A stretch of DNA of 64,000 bases, taken from the NCBI RefSeq assembly GCF_943734655.1, contig NC_071354.1, positions 71,925,338-71,989,337 of the forward strand, in the 5' to 3' direction. Source of the stretch: Sabethes cyaneus. Its lineage: Eukaryota; Arthropoda; Insecta; Diptera; Culicidae. This document shows positions 45,307 to 57,984 of the stretch, piece after piece; the first letter of the stretch is position 1, and each line of letters opens with the position of its first letter. Both the position numbers and the translations under genes were made by a program. The notes under the pieces are model-generated. The model did no database searches. It worked only from the letters and a program-made list of their open reading frames with translations, and was not told the origin of the DNA.

Positions 45307-47267
45307 CCGCTCTGCTGATTCTCCAGCGAGGAAAACTCTTCCTCCACCTCACCGATGGGCGGCAGTAGCGTCGTCGTCCAATGGTAGTTGAAGTACGCCT
45401 CCGACGGACCACCGTCGATAATCTCCGGCGGACCGAGCTTTTCGCCGTCCTCGTCGCTGTAACTGTCGAAAGCTCCCATACCGGCGATCTCAGCGTAACA
45501 GCGCAGTTGGCGATCTTCTTCCATCTGGGCCGGCTCGTAAATTCTCTCCTCATCCTCCTCCTCCTGCTCATCATTTTCGTCCTCGTCCTCTTCCTCTTCA
45601 TCGTCGGAGCTTTCGATGTAATTGGTGCTCATTGCGTTCGCATCGTTGGCGATTATTTTGATACACTTTTTCACGGACACCGTTTGTTCCGGTGTCGGTT
45701 CGCTGTTTTCAATTTGAACATTGTCGATCGTTATGATCGTCGGCTGCGGAGAGGCTTTAAAGGGACTAGAAACTTTCGGATGGAAATCAATTAACCGTGG
45801 GAGATTTTCATTGCTACCGGCATTGCGGAGAGGTGATTTTTCCCTCTTCGCCGCTTCAGCACTATTGGCGGTTAGTGCGCATTCATGGATGACTTCGGTG
45901 GCTTCCTGAAGCCAACTTTGGATGGTATTAAATTCATGAGGCAATTGTGGTGGAATCGGTGGCAACGGTGCCATTCGTGGGGACTTTTGGCGCGGTGGAG
46001 CAACCACATTAGCAACCGGGGCGGCTCGCTTTTTCTGTTCTGCTGCTGCTGCTTGTCTGGGAAGTGGCCGTGGGGGAGATTTGAGGTCAACATTTTCGTA
46101 AACTGCTGGCTCCGGAGTGCCACTGGATGAGGTTGTGATTGTTACGTTTTCGTATGGCTGAGGTTCTGTAACGGCTTGAATGGTAACATTTTCGTAGTTT
46201 TGTGGTTGATGGTCGCTGGCGTGCACTACGATGTTTTCGTAGTTTTTGTTTTCTTCGATTTTGTTTATGCTGACGTTTTCGTAATCATTAGACAGAGGCT
46301 CGGCTTCCACCTCCAATTGGACTACATTCACCGAGGCTGGCTGGAAGGTGAAAAGATTGTTTTCCAACTTACTCTCTAGGTTGAATTCTTTTTCCAAAAG
46401 TGTGAACGGTTTCAGAGCCTTTGCTAGTTCCAAGCTGCTAGGGTTAGACGAAATTGTGTAATCTTCGGATGATAGACTAGAACAAATGGAGTACTTATCT
46501 ATGACTGTGGAAATTGTACTGGCAGTATCGTCGGATTCGCTGATTAAATCACTGATATCATCCGAAAATAGATTCGAATACACCTCTGCATCGGGTGGAT
46601 GCACAATTTCAACGAGTTGCTTTACCGGGGGGTCATGGCTAACAGCCAGATCCACGGACTTTCGTTTGTTCAACTTCCGTGGCGGAACCGGAGGCGGTGG
46701 AGGTGGAACACTTTTTCTGTCCGGAACGTCTCCGTTTTCGTCGTAAAAGTTTTGTACTTTACCTTCACCGTTTCTTACCAGGAGCTTGATAGCTAAATTA
46801 CTTTCTTTCAAACACTTCACGCACTCGATTCGAGTCATTCGCGTCACACTGACTTCATCAATCTCTAGAATCTCATCGCCTTCCCTGAGATATCCCCAAC
46901 TGGCCTGAACCCGCGAAGCAGGACTATTTTCTGCGCATGACTGAATGAATAATCGCTGAATTTTTTCATTATTTTTCGTGCCACCTTGAAACTTAAGCCC
47001 AAATCCCAACCGCTCTCCAGGCAGTCGATATACCAGCACTACCTCTGGTTCCAATTCTTCCATACCAACCGCACCATGGCTTATTGACACCACTGTCACA
47101 AACTGGGAATCAACTGCCGACGTTGGCACACCTCCTGCCGACACTTCCTTAATGTCTACATTTGGTAGCTGCCGCTGGTGGTGGTCACTCTCACCCTTCT
47201 CCACGGCCGGGCTGCTGCTAGAAGCTGGCTGATCATCGACCGACACAACGGTTACATATTTCTCCAT
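45307..47267 (-). CDS. PDZ scaffold protein with YEN[VI] repeats, first coding exon
   Basis: The start ATG at 47265-47267 lies in an AACCATGG context. 653 codons plus two bases end at donor AGCGG|GTAAGTTGATT (45307/45306), and the reading frame joins the exon at 33360-34345. Residues about 74-168 form one PDZ domain with a GLGF-type loop (RLGFGLKFQGG, 86-96). A proline run PPPPPPVPPRKLNKR follows (188-202), an SH3-ligand-like stretch. Five Y-E-N-[VI] motifs occur at Tyr 329, 343, 358, 372 and 390, matching the pYxN consensus bound by Grb2/Drk SH2 domains. More proline-rich segments lie at 397-443 and a Glu/Asp tract at 551-577. No signal peptide or membrane segment. I infer a cytoplasmic adaptor at membranes or junctions. 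I could not name the orthologue. Confidence 0.92.
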
Positions 47268-47600
47268 GGTTTCACTTTCGCTTACTGCTCGCGACTCCCG
47301 CGCGCTGTTCGGGGCCGATCGTCACGATCTAGTTGCAGTTCAGAGGCACACCGCACCTGTCTGTCTCTTTCTGTTCGCGCGAACGCCGGCTTCGCCTTTG
47401 AGGCTGCAGCAAACTCACCCACTTTTGTGATGATTGCACTAAATGCTCATAAATAATTTATTAGGTTGTAACATTTTTGGAATTCCACCTGCTAAACCGT
47501 CAATCCCAGCGGTGTCGGTCGGCACTCGCCGCTCTGTGATATTGTGTGCCAATCTAGTTTGTTTTATGCTGTCAAGGACTTCTTGCAGGTAGCAGCAGTT
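47268..47600 (-). other. 5' UTR of the PDZ gene, with upstream splice acceptor
   Basis: On the minus strand, TTCGCTTCCATTTTCCGTTTCAG ends at 47601, so this exon probably starts at 47600. It would carry 333 nt of 5' UTR before the ATG, with an upstream non-coding exon beyond. The interval is GC-richer than its surroundings and free of TE signatures. Promoter position is unknown. Confidence 0.5.
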
Positions 47601-48599
47601 CTGAAACGGAAAATGGAAGCGAAAAAAGGGGAGAATTAATCAGTTTCCGTACTTTTATGCGCAATCAACGGAAGAGTAAAAGTGTAATAAATAGAAGGAA
47701 ACTATCGAGAATAAAGTTACTTTTTACATGAGAAAAGGCTTGAATGGGTTTGTTTGGAAAATCGATTCAAGCGATTCTACGGTGAGTGACAAGGCATAAA
47801 GTTGTGCTGAAACATAAACAGTAATGCAATATCCGAATAAAAACATCTGGCTGGAAAGAAATAAATAAAAATACCACGTTTGATTGCTTGTATAAAGTAA
47901 AACATCATTCAGAATCTAACTTCGTCGGCGTCTTTGAATGGGAGAAGTTTAAACAAAATTCTCAAGCATTCAATCGTGGCCCATTGTTTCCTTCTCTGTG
48001 TTGAAAATTGTTTGAATCCAGCGAAAACTTGTTCAATAGTGATCAACTAGATCAATAATATCTATTGAGTAATATAAAAATCAAATTATTTTATAAAGTT
48101 CTCGTTTATGTTATTACTAACTGATTGCCCGATTTTCCTCGGGGCTCGATTGACTCTTGGCCACTTTAACGTCTGTTTTTAACGGACATCTGTCTGTAAC
48201 TAAAATTCTCATAGTACAAGAAATAAAACTCTTTTTCTTCATTTGAATGTGTTTACCCTTTGTCAGCTCCCCCTCCTGTAGTCCCCTAGCGACTTGTAAA
48301 TCTGTTTTCTGTTTCCCTATAATGCGAGACAAAAAATTTTACGTTTTTAAGCCTCCCCCTTGTCAATGGCCACCCTATTCCCTCCTTCCAGAAATTCTTT
48401 TTTGTCGTACAACCATTTGTACAAATGCCATCCTTCCAAATACAAGAGAAACGGACCTCTTTACCCATTTGAAACTTCCTTCTTCTTGTCAGAGACCGCC
48501 TCCCTCTATACCTATACTACCTCACTTGTTATATATGATAGAAATCGACGCATTTTTGGAACATGGAGTGGTATTTTCAGCATGCTTTTAATTATTGGG
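47601..48599. other. Probable 5' intron or intergenic DNA
   Basis: No coding domain was recognised. Several pyrimidine-rich stretches occur at 48260-48520. Confidence 0.4.
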
Positions 48600-49070
48600 T
48601 TCTGTTTTGTTATTATATGACCCTAAAGACCCAATTCGTCACCATGAAACAGCGCCGCGAATTCCGACTCCCCACGCATTGCCTGTTCATTGACTTCAAA
48701 GCCGCATATGATAGTGTAAACCGACAAAAGTTATGGAAAATTTTGGACGAAAACAGTTTTCCGGGTAAGCTTACTAGACTTAGCATGGCTAAGAGAGACG
48801 GCATCGAGTGCTTCGTGGCTATATCGGGTGGTTTGTCGGACCCATTCGAATCTCGCAGCGGACTTTGACACACTTTCCTGCCTGCTATTCAATATTGTGC
48901 TTGAACCTGTTGTAAGACGATAGGTGATCGAAATGCGGGGATCAATTTTCAATAAATACAGTCAATTTATCTGCTTTGCCGACGACGTAGATACTGTCGA
49001 CAGAACACTTGAGGCGGTGGAAAATCAGTACACCAGACTAAAACGCGAATCTAATATCTAACCTAGCTTT
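48600..49070 (+). pseudogene. RTE-like LINE RT fragment
   Basis: Plus-strand frames give HCLFIDFKAAYDSVNRQKLW followed by KILDENSFPGKLTRL (about 48676-48785), then a shortened block, then FICFADDVDTVDRTLEAVEN (about 48966-49025) with the catalytic FADD retained. Frameshifts separate the blocks. It is closely related to the fragment at 25080-26600. Confidence 0.8.
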
Positions 49071-49092
49071 AAGAGTTCCACTTGCCTCATTA

Positions 49093-50249
49093 AACAGGGC
49101 AAGTGGGACCTACATTCAAATTTGATTGAAAAACATAAAATTACAGCAAATTGAGTAGTTATGCTTAATTCACAGCAACGTTAAGGGATTGAAAAAAACA
49201 ATGTCTCTGCTAATGCTTGATGCAAACATATCGTAACAAAATTATTATTAATGCACAAGGAGTGACTAATATAATACACAATTGGTGAGCAATCACTCAG
49301 TTTTGTAACCGTAATTGTAACGCATTGTATTTTAATACGTAATTTTATCCCATTGCATTGTCGCAAGACATAATTTTAGATAAACGTTTTTTAATGGCTT
49401 GAAAATATGATTATGATCTGTTTGTTCTACCATGCACAGGACGATAGAGCTACTTGGTGAACTATCATAAGAAAGAGTTACGCAATACTATAACAATCAT
49501 AATGTTTTATTGTTTCACTTCTAATTGTAGTTTAGCTTAATTATGCCAACTGTGCTTGCCCAGTTTCAATTAACATCGCCTGAACATAACAATGCTTTTT
49601 GCTCCCTTATAGGCCAGATTGATGGATTTATTTTTCAAGTTCTTTTGGTTTTGTCCCTTATTTTAAAGGTTGTATCGATATAAATATTATGTAATCAAAC
49701 TGAAAATATTCGATAGTACACCTAAAAAGTGTGTAATAACCAGAAATTTGGTTCTGAAACCTTTTATTTTTAGTAGGTTCCACTTGTCCCGGGTGCTCTG
49801 AAATGTCGCCTTTATTTCGACCCGCATATTTAATGAAAATTTTAAAGTTGTACAACTATTTTTCGTGTGTGACTTGTTATTACACTAATAATGTATACTA
49901 ATGAAACACATATAGGGTAAGGAACGAGTTGAGCAGTGTCACCTATTTTAATCAGTTGAAAATAAATGGGCCAAAAATGCACTTTTTTATTCATATTTTC
50001 AAAATCTTTTGATAGGAACATCTTCACGATTCACTTATCCATACATTTAATTTACACAAACACAATTTGCTAGGTTTTCGACAAGAAAAAGAAACCTGTT
50101 CTTTACCTTACTTTTACGAACGCATGCAACCAAACATTATTTGTATTTATTGTATGATTAAATTAACTCAGGTTTAGTTTGAGAAAATAAGGTTGAAGCG
50201 AATTATGGGTTTCGTTTCCACTTACCCCGTATTCCCACTTGCCCCGGGG
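49093..50249. mobile_element. Possible TA-flanked element with GGGCAAGTGGG ends
   Basis: AACAGGGCAAGTGGG (from 49093) and reverse-complemented CCCCGGGGCAAGTGGG (from 50249) face inward, with TA at 49091-49092 and 50250-50251. The phrase CCACTTGYCCCGGG recurs near 49777 and TCCACTTACCCC near 50218. The terminal match is short, so the limits are tentative. Confidence 0.5.
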
Positions 50250-50251
50250 TA

Positions 50252-50744
50252 CCTAATAATATTTATTTAGTTTTTCACTTGATTTCGAATTCGTGAAATC
50301 TAAATATATGAAAGAGAAAGTATGTTTGTGTGCACCGGCATAACTCCCGAACACCTGAACCTGGATGAAAGACTAGGTTTGCTAGGCTTCATCATACATC
50401 CCAAGTAACAATTTGAGTTTTATAGTACTCTTATGACGGTTCTTGTCATTAATTTCGGTCATAAGCACCATTATTAGCATGAACGAAAATTCCAGATTGA
50501 TACTTGAGATTGAAAGAAGCAGCATAGGAAGGTTGTCAAAAAATAGGATGATCCCTGATAAAGGGATGGCTACAAGCAAAGAAAAAGTACATTAAATCTC
50601 TTATATTATGACCATTTCCGAACCGATATCAGACATATAAGTGGCAAGGAGATAATAGCAGGTAATTTGAAATAAGAATGAGAGGCAAAAAGCCACATAA
50701 AACACAAACAGATTTTCATTATAGGGATTTCCGCTAAAAAACAG
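50252..50744. other. AT-rich stretch, nothing recognised
   Basis: No feature supported. Confidence 0.4.
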
Positions 50745-50974
50745 ATGTCTAGGGGACGAAATGGGGAACTACCAAAAAGGTCTCTTGCATTACGGGAAAA
50801 GAAAAGTTCATGCATCGAAGCCGCACCAGCAGCGAGGACGACCCAGCCGAAGACCCACCGTCAGAGGCGTTGCATCTTGCATGCAAACAAATGATTCGCC
50901 AACTTTCTAAAATTGCCGATTATTCCTTAGTGTTTAGTCCCAATAAACAACAGCGAGTAAGGATAGCAGCGTAG
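50745..50974 (+). other. Candidate small coding exon of unknown family
   Basis: Two overlapping plus-strand frames look protein-like. One starts at ATG 50745 (MSRGRNGELPKRSLALREKK) and ends at TGA near 50894. The other contains ATG 50810 (MHRSRTSSEDDPAEDPPSEA, then LHLACKQMIRQLSKIADYSL) and ends at TAG 50972-50974. The second has acidic then amphipathic-helix character and ends near a donor-like CAGCGA|GTAAGG at about 50957. An acceptor-like AACAG lies just before 50745 but lacks a pyrimidine tract. No family recognised; it may be an exon, a fossil or chance. Confidence 0.3.
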
Positions 50975-51060
50975 TGGCCTTTAAACCCAATGCCCTTCTG
51001 ACATACAAAAAAAAGACAGCATACGTTACGGTCAAATCGGTTGAAGTCTTCTTCTTCTAC

Positions 51061-51860
51061 TTATTCTAATAGCGTAGAGTCGTGGTCGCACGAGATGTGT
51101 TCACGAATTCCACTCCACTGAGTACAGGTCTTGGGCAAGTCAGCTTCAACCGGGTGGAACCATCTAGAACACTGAGTCCCTCTGTTCCTGCTGCCGTTTG
51201 GGATGTTAAAGAGAACAGGTTTCACTGTACAGTTATCCGGCAACCATACGATATGGCCGACCCACCATAACGTTTCAACTTTCGCCAGGCGCACGATGGA
51301 TATCTCTCCAAGTACTGCCTGCATATCGTAGGTCATACGCCTCTGCCACTCTCCGCTTTTCGATTGTACTCCGCCAAAAATAGTCCACAACACCTTTCGT
51401 TTGACTACGGCAAGTGCACGTAAATCTTCAGTAAATAAAATTACAGTCTAAAGTCTGTAGAGGACTACCGGCCTTATTGGCGTTTTGTACATCGTCAGCT
51501 GTATGCAGCGGCGTGTGCTCGTTGATCGAAACGTTTTGCGGAGGGAAAAATAGACTTTCTGCTTGAATGCGTCGTTGAATCTCCTTACTCGGCTTCTTCA
51601 TCTCCTTGTTGGCGATTACCAGAGGGATTAGGGATATATGAACTCTTCAATAACTTCCAGTTCATCGCTGTCAACAGTCACTGTCCGTGGTAAGCGAACC
51701 TTGTTTTCTCTGGAACCTCTTCCTACCATATATTTGGTTTTGGCGCATCGATTTGTAGCCCAATCCTTCTTGCCTCCGTTTTTCGTTTGGCGTAGATTGT
51801 TTCAGTCGTCCCATGGTTTCTAGTAATGATATCAAGGTCGTCTACGAATGCGAGGAGTTG
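51061..51860 (-). pseudogene. RTE-like LINE C-terminal fragment
   Basis: The minus-strand frame at 51393-51061 reads WQRRMTYDMQAVLG, then RLAKVETLWWVGHIVWLPDN and VLFNIPNGSRNRGTQCSRWF, the C-terminal region of RTE-like LINEs (GH-x-x-RMPD block). Upstream minus-strand pieces to about 51860 continue it in other frames: an LDDLDIITRN-like block, then the YLG region. Stops and shifts are numerous. Confidence 0.75.
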
Positions 51861-52089
51861 GCTACTTTTGCCGAAAATTGTTCGTATCTATGTGATTCAT
51901 ATACTTTATAGAAAAAGTTGAAAATTTCTTATATATAGTTGTATATGAAAGCTTCTTATACAGTTCTACTGAAAGAAACAAACGAACAGATTAATGAAAA
52001 GGGTTTGCTCTAATGAATAGTGAATTATAAAAAGAACATTTACGTTAATGCATTTTACACTCTGAAAGCAGATCGGGCTTTTCACGTCA

Positions 52090-53340
52090 AAAGAAATTCT
52101 GATATTTTTAAAACGCAATAAAATGGAGATGAAAAGATGACTAAAATACGAAAAAAACAATGAACAGACGGCGACGCAACGGCGTAAAGACAACAACAAT
52201 GCGAAGAAAAAATTACGCACAAGCGATGTAAAGATGGCAAAAATAAGATGAAAAATTGACAAAAAGACGACAAAAATCGGAACGACAAGCTGCGGAAAAA
52301 TAAAAAACGACGAAAAGACCCCAATCCGGGACAAAAACCACACGGTAAAAACGACTAAATAACATTTAAACAGTGTTAAAAATGCAAAAAAAACATGCTA
52401 AAGAAACGATGAAATGTAGACGAATATATGAGAGTAAGACAAGGTAACAATAATGAAAAGGCAGTAGAAGAATAACATTTGTGTTGTCCTGACAACAAAG
52501 AGGGCAATGAAAAAATAGTAAAAAAGTGGCAAAGTCAACAAGAAAAACGGTCAAACGATGATAAAAGAGGATGAAAAGATGACAAAAATGAAGATAAGAA
52601 GGAAAAATGTCAGCAAAAAGATGTCAAAAACGCAACAAAAAAAAACAACTACAAAGGAGCAAATGCAGCCGAAAGTGACTATCATTACGAAAACAGAGGT
52701 TTTGGTCGCGAACGACACACAGGCAACGAAAATAAGATGAATAGATAGCAAAAGGACCTGGAAAAGACAACAAAAATAGGACGAATACAAAGAAAAGACA
52801 GCAACGAGACGACAACAATAAGATGACGATAAGACGACAACACAAAAACAAAAAGACAAAGGAAAAATGACGAAAACATAGTTCCTGGAATTAAATAAAA
52901 GAAAACTAATTTCGTATTCTACTAACACGCTTCAAAAACTTTAGAAAAAGTGATGACAAGTGGGTAAAAAGACGAAAGACAACAAAAATACGATGGAAAG
53001 ACGCCGAGAAAATGCCAAAGAAGTGACGAAAAAGTCAAAAAAGTCTAGAATACACGTCGAAACAACTATAAACAGATGCAAAAAGGTAGTGAGAAGACGA
53101 TAAAGATACGGCAAAACATCAATAAGAAATGTTAAAAAAAGACTACAAATGGCAATAAAAAGACGCCATCAAGTGTAGCCGAAATGTCACAAAGAACGAT
53201 TAAAAAAACGCTGAAACAGCTAAAAAGTGACAATTGCACGATTAAAAAATGCCGGCAGATGTTAAAAGAACGAAAAACGACTAACAGACGCCAAAAAGAC
53301 ACAAGAAGACGAGACCAAAACACATTACACATGGTCATAG
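52090..53340. repeat. T-poor AAAAGACRACAAAAA quasi-repeat
   Basis: About 1.25 kb made almost wholly of degenerate phrases such as GAAAAGACGACAAAAATA and GATGACAAAAATGAAGAT with no strict period. The plus strand is conspicuously poor in T and rich in A. Long minus-strand ORFs here (poly-hydrophobic Phe/Leu/Ser/Cys) follow from this composition and are not considered genes. Confidence 0.75.
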
Positions 53341-53417
53341 AAAAGACCAGAAATTAACTCCAACTAAAATTTGATTGAATTTTGCGTCTATTCAATTTTG
53401 AAACGAATTAATGACCT

Positions 53418-54850
53418 GTAGTGGAAAATACAACACACGGTTGCACGATAAACATTTTATTACGGTAACATATACCCATTGGCGACCATTTTGAGAGTTT
53501 TACGCTGTATTGGGACTAATCGGAAATGTTCCGGATTAAGTTATCGCTATGGGAATTGGCCAGTTTCGAACATGAACAATGACTTATCGTGCGACACCTC
53601 AAATTACGCCAAAAATTAAAAGCTAGATCAATCAAAGTCAGATGAACTACCTAGCGTCACGTTGGTTATATCTGGACAAGTTCCAGTAACCTCCGGGAGC
53701 ACCCAGACAAGTGGCCAGTTTCGTCCATGAACAAAAACTTATCGTGTGACACCTTAAATCACACTAGAACTCAATAACTAGATTAATGGAAATCAAATCT
53801 GCTATCTAAGGTCAGGTTTGGTCATATCTGGACATATTTGGGGTCTCCAGGCACCCTTAGGGAAGTCAATAACCCAATGCGGTATTTTTTTAATAATAAA
53901 GGCATGTTCGGAATTGGCGTTTATTTTTTAATAACGGTGTTTTGAACACCGTGGGATTACGACGCACTCTCCTGTGGAAAACGTATGCGGCAGATTGTGC
54001 TTCGTAGAGAACGCTGCAGAGTTCTTGTCCTTGGATCTCACTATGTTGCGTAAAGCTAAGTCCAGTAAATCCATCAAATCTCGAACGTCATGCTTACCGT
54101 TCCTCTCTTCCAGATATTCTGATAGACGATCAACCTCGCTTCCTCGCAGACTAACTCCGAACAGAAGAATAGATGGAGTTTCTTGTCTGGAGTGAACGGA
54201 ATTGTTCATGGCCTATTCGACCTTTCCTAACATTTTACACCAGTTTGAATGCTGTGCAGGTTCCGTAAGCTTTGATAGCATTGACTTAAGGACTCGATTT
54301 ACTCGCTCAACCTGCCCATTTAGTTGTGGTGACGTAGTGACGTGCTCGATGTTGTTCTCCAGTAAGTAAGCACCGAACTTCAACGACGTAAAACACGTAC
54401 CTCGATCACTGACGATTCTTCGTGGTCGACTATAACACTCTAAATACTTGTCCAAGCCTGCACATACTTCTTTCGTACGTGTAGAATTCACTGCGTATAA
54501 CTTCACATATTTCGTAGTTATCCTGGGAAAATCAATCACTAAGGGGAACGGAAATTTAAGCAACGGAAACACTTTTATCATGCAACTAAACTTTATTACG
54601 TCCGCCTCCAACAATGGTACAATATCGAATGATCTTTCATGTCCTATCATGTTGTCGGTTACACTAAACTTTCCTACACACAATTCACCGAGTCACTTCT
54701 AATCATACGACTCATAACTGTACTTTTCTGGCGTGTTATCCCACATCTGAAGTTGTAGTGAAAATTAAAACACGCGGTTGCACGATAAACGTTTTATTAA
54801 GTCCTACTCGGTCGGAGATTAAGTAACAATGAGCTCAACGAGCGAATTCT
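53418..54850 (-). pseudogene. Ty3/gypsy-type retrotransposon remnant (integrase region)
   Basis: The minus-strand frame from 54683 to about 53960 contains integrase core features: TTKYVKLYAVNSTRTKEV, RRIVSDRGTCFTSLKFG (second catalytic Asp region) and the NGQVERVNR block (catalytic Glu). A stop near 54210 interrupts it, and the distal end is cut by the foldback arm at 53953. A block of about 45 bp (ACACRCGGTTGCACGATAAA core) is directly repeated at 53418-53461 and 54754-54799, consistent with LTR fragments on both sides. The element is internally deleted and inactive. Confidence 0.75.
53465..53953. mobile_element. Single-arm copy of the CACGGTG foldback
   Basis: Homologous to about 38850-39270, then jumps directly to the terminal block AATAACGGTGTTTTGAACAC ending CGTG at 53953. 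It is one arm fused to the opposite terminus, lying inside the gypsy remnant. Confidence 0.8.
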
Positions 54851-55269
54851 CGCGCTTAATTTTTGACATTTTGGAAGCGTTGCCAGAAGACGGAATTCTC
54901 ATACACGCTAATCGTACACTAAAAATATTCTGCACATAACTAATAGTAAATTTCCATATGAAATTCCATATGATTATCATGTGCCGCATATAAACACAAT
55001 CCTTCCAGAATTACTCATAAAAATTATACGCATATGAATAGTATTTGCAAACTTTTCGCGTGCATATAAATGATAGCTGTTTGGCACATAAAGATCATTT
55101 ACTGGGCACATTGCAAAAATCTATATGTGGGACACATCGAAACTATACGAAAAGTTTTCTCAGTGTAGCTTACACAATTCGGAAGGTTGGTTCACATAAA
55201 GCGTAACGTAACGTAATGGGGAGATTACTACAGTCCTTTGCTTCGGTCATAAAATACAGACGATAAACC
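54851..55269. other. AT-rich stretch
   Basis: CACATAAA/CATATGAA-type phrases are repeated loosely. No gene. Confidence 0.4.
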
Positions 55270-55445
55270 TATGGATTTCTCTTCTGCAAAATCTGACACC
55301 GCGTAGTACATCACTCGCCCCGCTATATAGATTTGATGATCCGCGTCAGTTTGTCCGGAAAACTGTTCTCGTGAATCATCTACCATAGCTGTTCATGCTC
55401 GACTGTATCGCATGCTGCCCTGAAATACATAAAAATATTTCGTGT
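55270..55445 (-). pseudogene. RTE-like RT fragment
   Basis: Minus-strand pieces FMYFRAACDTVEHEQLW and IHENSFPDKLTRI (about 55330-55435) match the catalytic-Asp block and the block after it in RTE-like LINEs. Confidence 0.6.
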
Positions 55446-55659
55446 AGGCGCGTTGCTTTGGTGTGTATCCTTTACGAGACTTGTCGAACCAATCGAAAGC
55501 CACGAAAATTTCTCTCAGTACTCCCTTGGGTGAGGCTCCTTCAAACAAAATCCCTTGGGTTTATAATGGACATTTGGAGGAAATGAATAAAAGGTTAAAG
55601 TTTCGTTCAGTCATATCTGTCACTAATATTTTGCTTATGATGATTGAAATAAATCACTT

Positions 55660-56500
<841 letters not shown>

Positions 56501-56539
56501 TTATTGTGGTTGTTATGCCAATCTTGAATAACCGGTTTG

Positions 56540-56745
56540 AAAATGCAAATGCATTCGAAAATCCTTAGAGTGCCACGGTTCATTTCGCTTGACTGAATCT
56601 TACGTCGCTTTGAAATTGACAAACAAATGATCAGTCGGTAAGTTGTATTCCAAGAACTTATCTAGGGTCGTTTGCAGAATAAACATTTTTCTGTCGTGGA
56701 TCGACCCTTTTGAAAACCAGCGACAAAAGACTCCGCCAAGTGATC
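56540..56745 (-). pseudogene. RTE-like RT fragment adjoining the hexanucleotide array
   Basis: Minus-strand translation gives FVAGFQKGRSTT in one frame (about 56680-56720). After a shift it gives MFILQTTLDKFLEYNL, DHLFVNFKAT, a stop, and DSVKRNEPW (about 56570-56690). These are the RT blocks around the first catalytic Asp. Confidence 0.7.
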
Positions 56746-57984
56746 ATGAACGAAAATCTAAAGAATAGAATATGGAAGAGTAATTTATACGCCGAACAGT
56801 GCACTGTTATGCCTTGATAGTTTCTACTAGCCAATGTCTTTTGTCAATACGCCAAGATATTCTGAATAATTCAGTGGATCGCTATTATTCGGCGGATCGG
56901 TAAATCGACCGATACCTATATCGTCTTTCCAACCTAAGTAGCCTTGCCGTTCTTCGATTCACTGCGGTTCATGTAGCCAGCAACCAACGAATTGTCAATA
57001 CCGGTATGGGAAAAGCATTCTGATACAGCTGACTATTTTGTCAAATCACCATGCAATGTTTCTAGTGAGTCATTTAAAAACAAATAAAGTTTCACGACGA
57101 CTGACTCTAACAATATTATGTAAAGCTAATTGGTTACTGAAAACGATGTAAACAATCTCTCAACCAAACAAACGAAATCCTTGACTCAATGGCTGGGTAA
57201 TAAATAAAAGTTTTTGTTTCCCTGAGATCTACACAAAAAAATATAATCTCTTCCGTTGGTCCATGGCCCAACAATTTCACCCACACTTTCGATATTTATT
57301 TAAAACAGTGTTTGAATGTACATAGATATTATTCAATTTTTCCATGCACTCATGAATGAAGCCAAATATTTAAATAATGCATCCAATTGAAGTGTAGTGC
57401 TAATGAAAACATTACCACCTGCCGTAGGATGCGATGTGGGTAAGCTCGTGAATGCTTTCATCTACCTTCCCGTTGGAAAACCCCTTCATTTTCATACATT
57501 AGCATCATTGTCATTGCACGTGTGAATCTTCGCACCGGGCAGTTTATCCGTATTTATGTACACGTTTGGCATCGTAAATCTCCGACCTGGCTTCTCAGTA
57601 AGTCGCCGCACCGTTGAGCCGTTCGTTGCTTTGACGTTGCTATTCCGCTTCAGAGTGCAGCCTTATTCGGGAGGTTTTTTTCGCGCCTTTCGTATTGTTT
57701 TTATAAAAAGGAGGGATTGTTTGTGTTTTAATGCTCACATGAATGGTTATTAATAGCCCGTGTATTGTGTGCCCAATTACAAGTAGTGATTTTTAACACT
57801 ACTCATGAAATAATTAACTCTTCAACAGTGGGTGATCCAACAAAAAACTTCGGTGTGCTTCGAGACCAATTTACGCATTACTATGGAAGATGCAAATTTT
57901 AAATATCCAAAATTAAATCCACCGAAATTATCCAGCGGACCTACACACCATTCGTCGGATGCTTTGGAAATGCGATGCGCTGCG
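56746..57984. other. Unassigned, no TE signature
   Basis: Low-copy-looking DNA with several short ORFs of no recognisable family. Confidence 0.35.

Noticed and set aside
52366..52928. Hydrophobic minus-strand ORFs resembling multi-pass membrane proteins
   Set aside because: Phe/Leu/Ser/Cys composition follows from the A-rich, T-poor plus strand and occurs in several frames at once.
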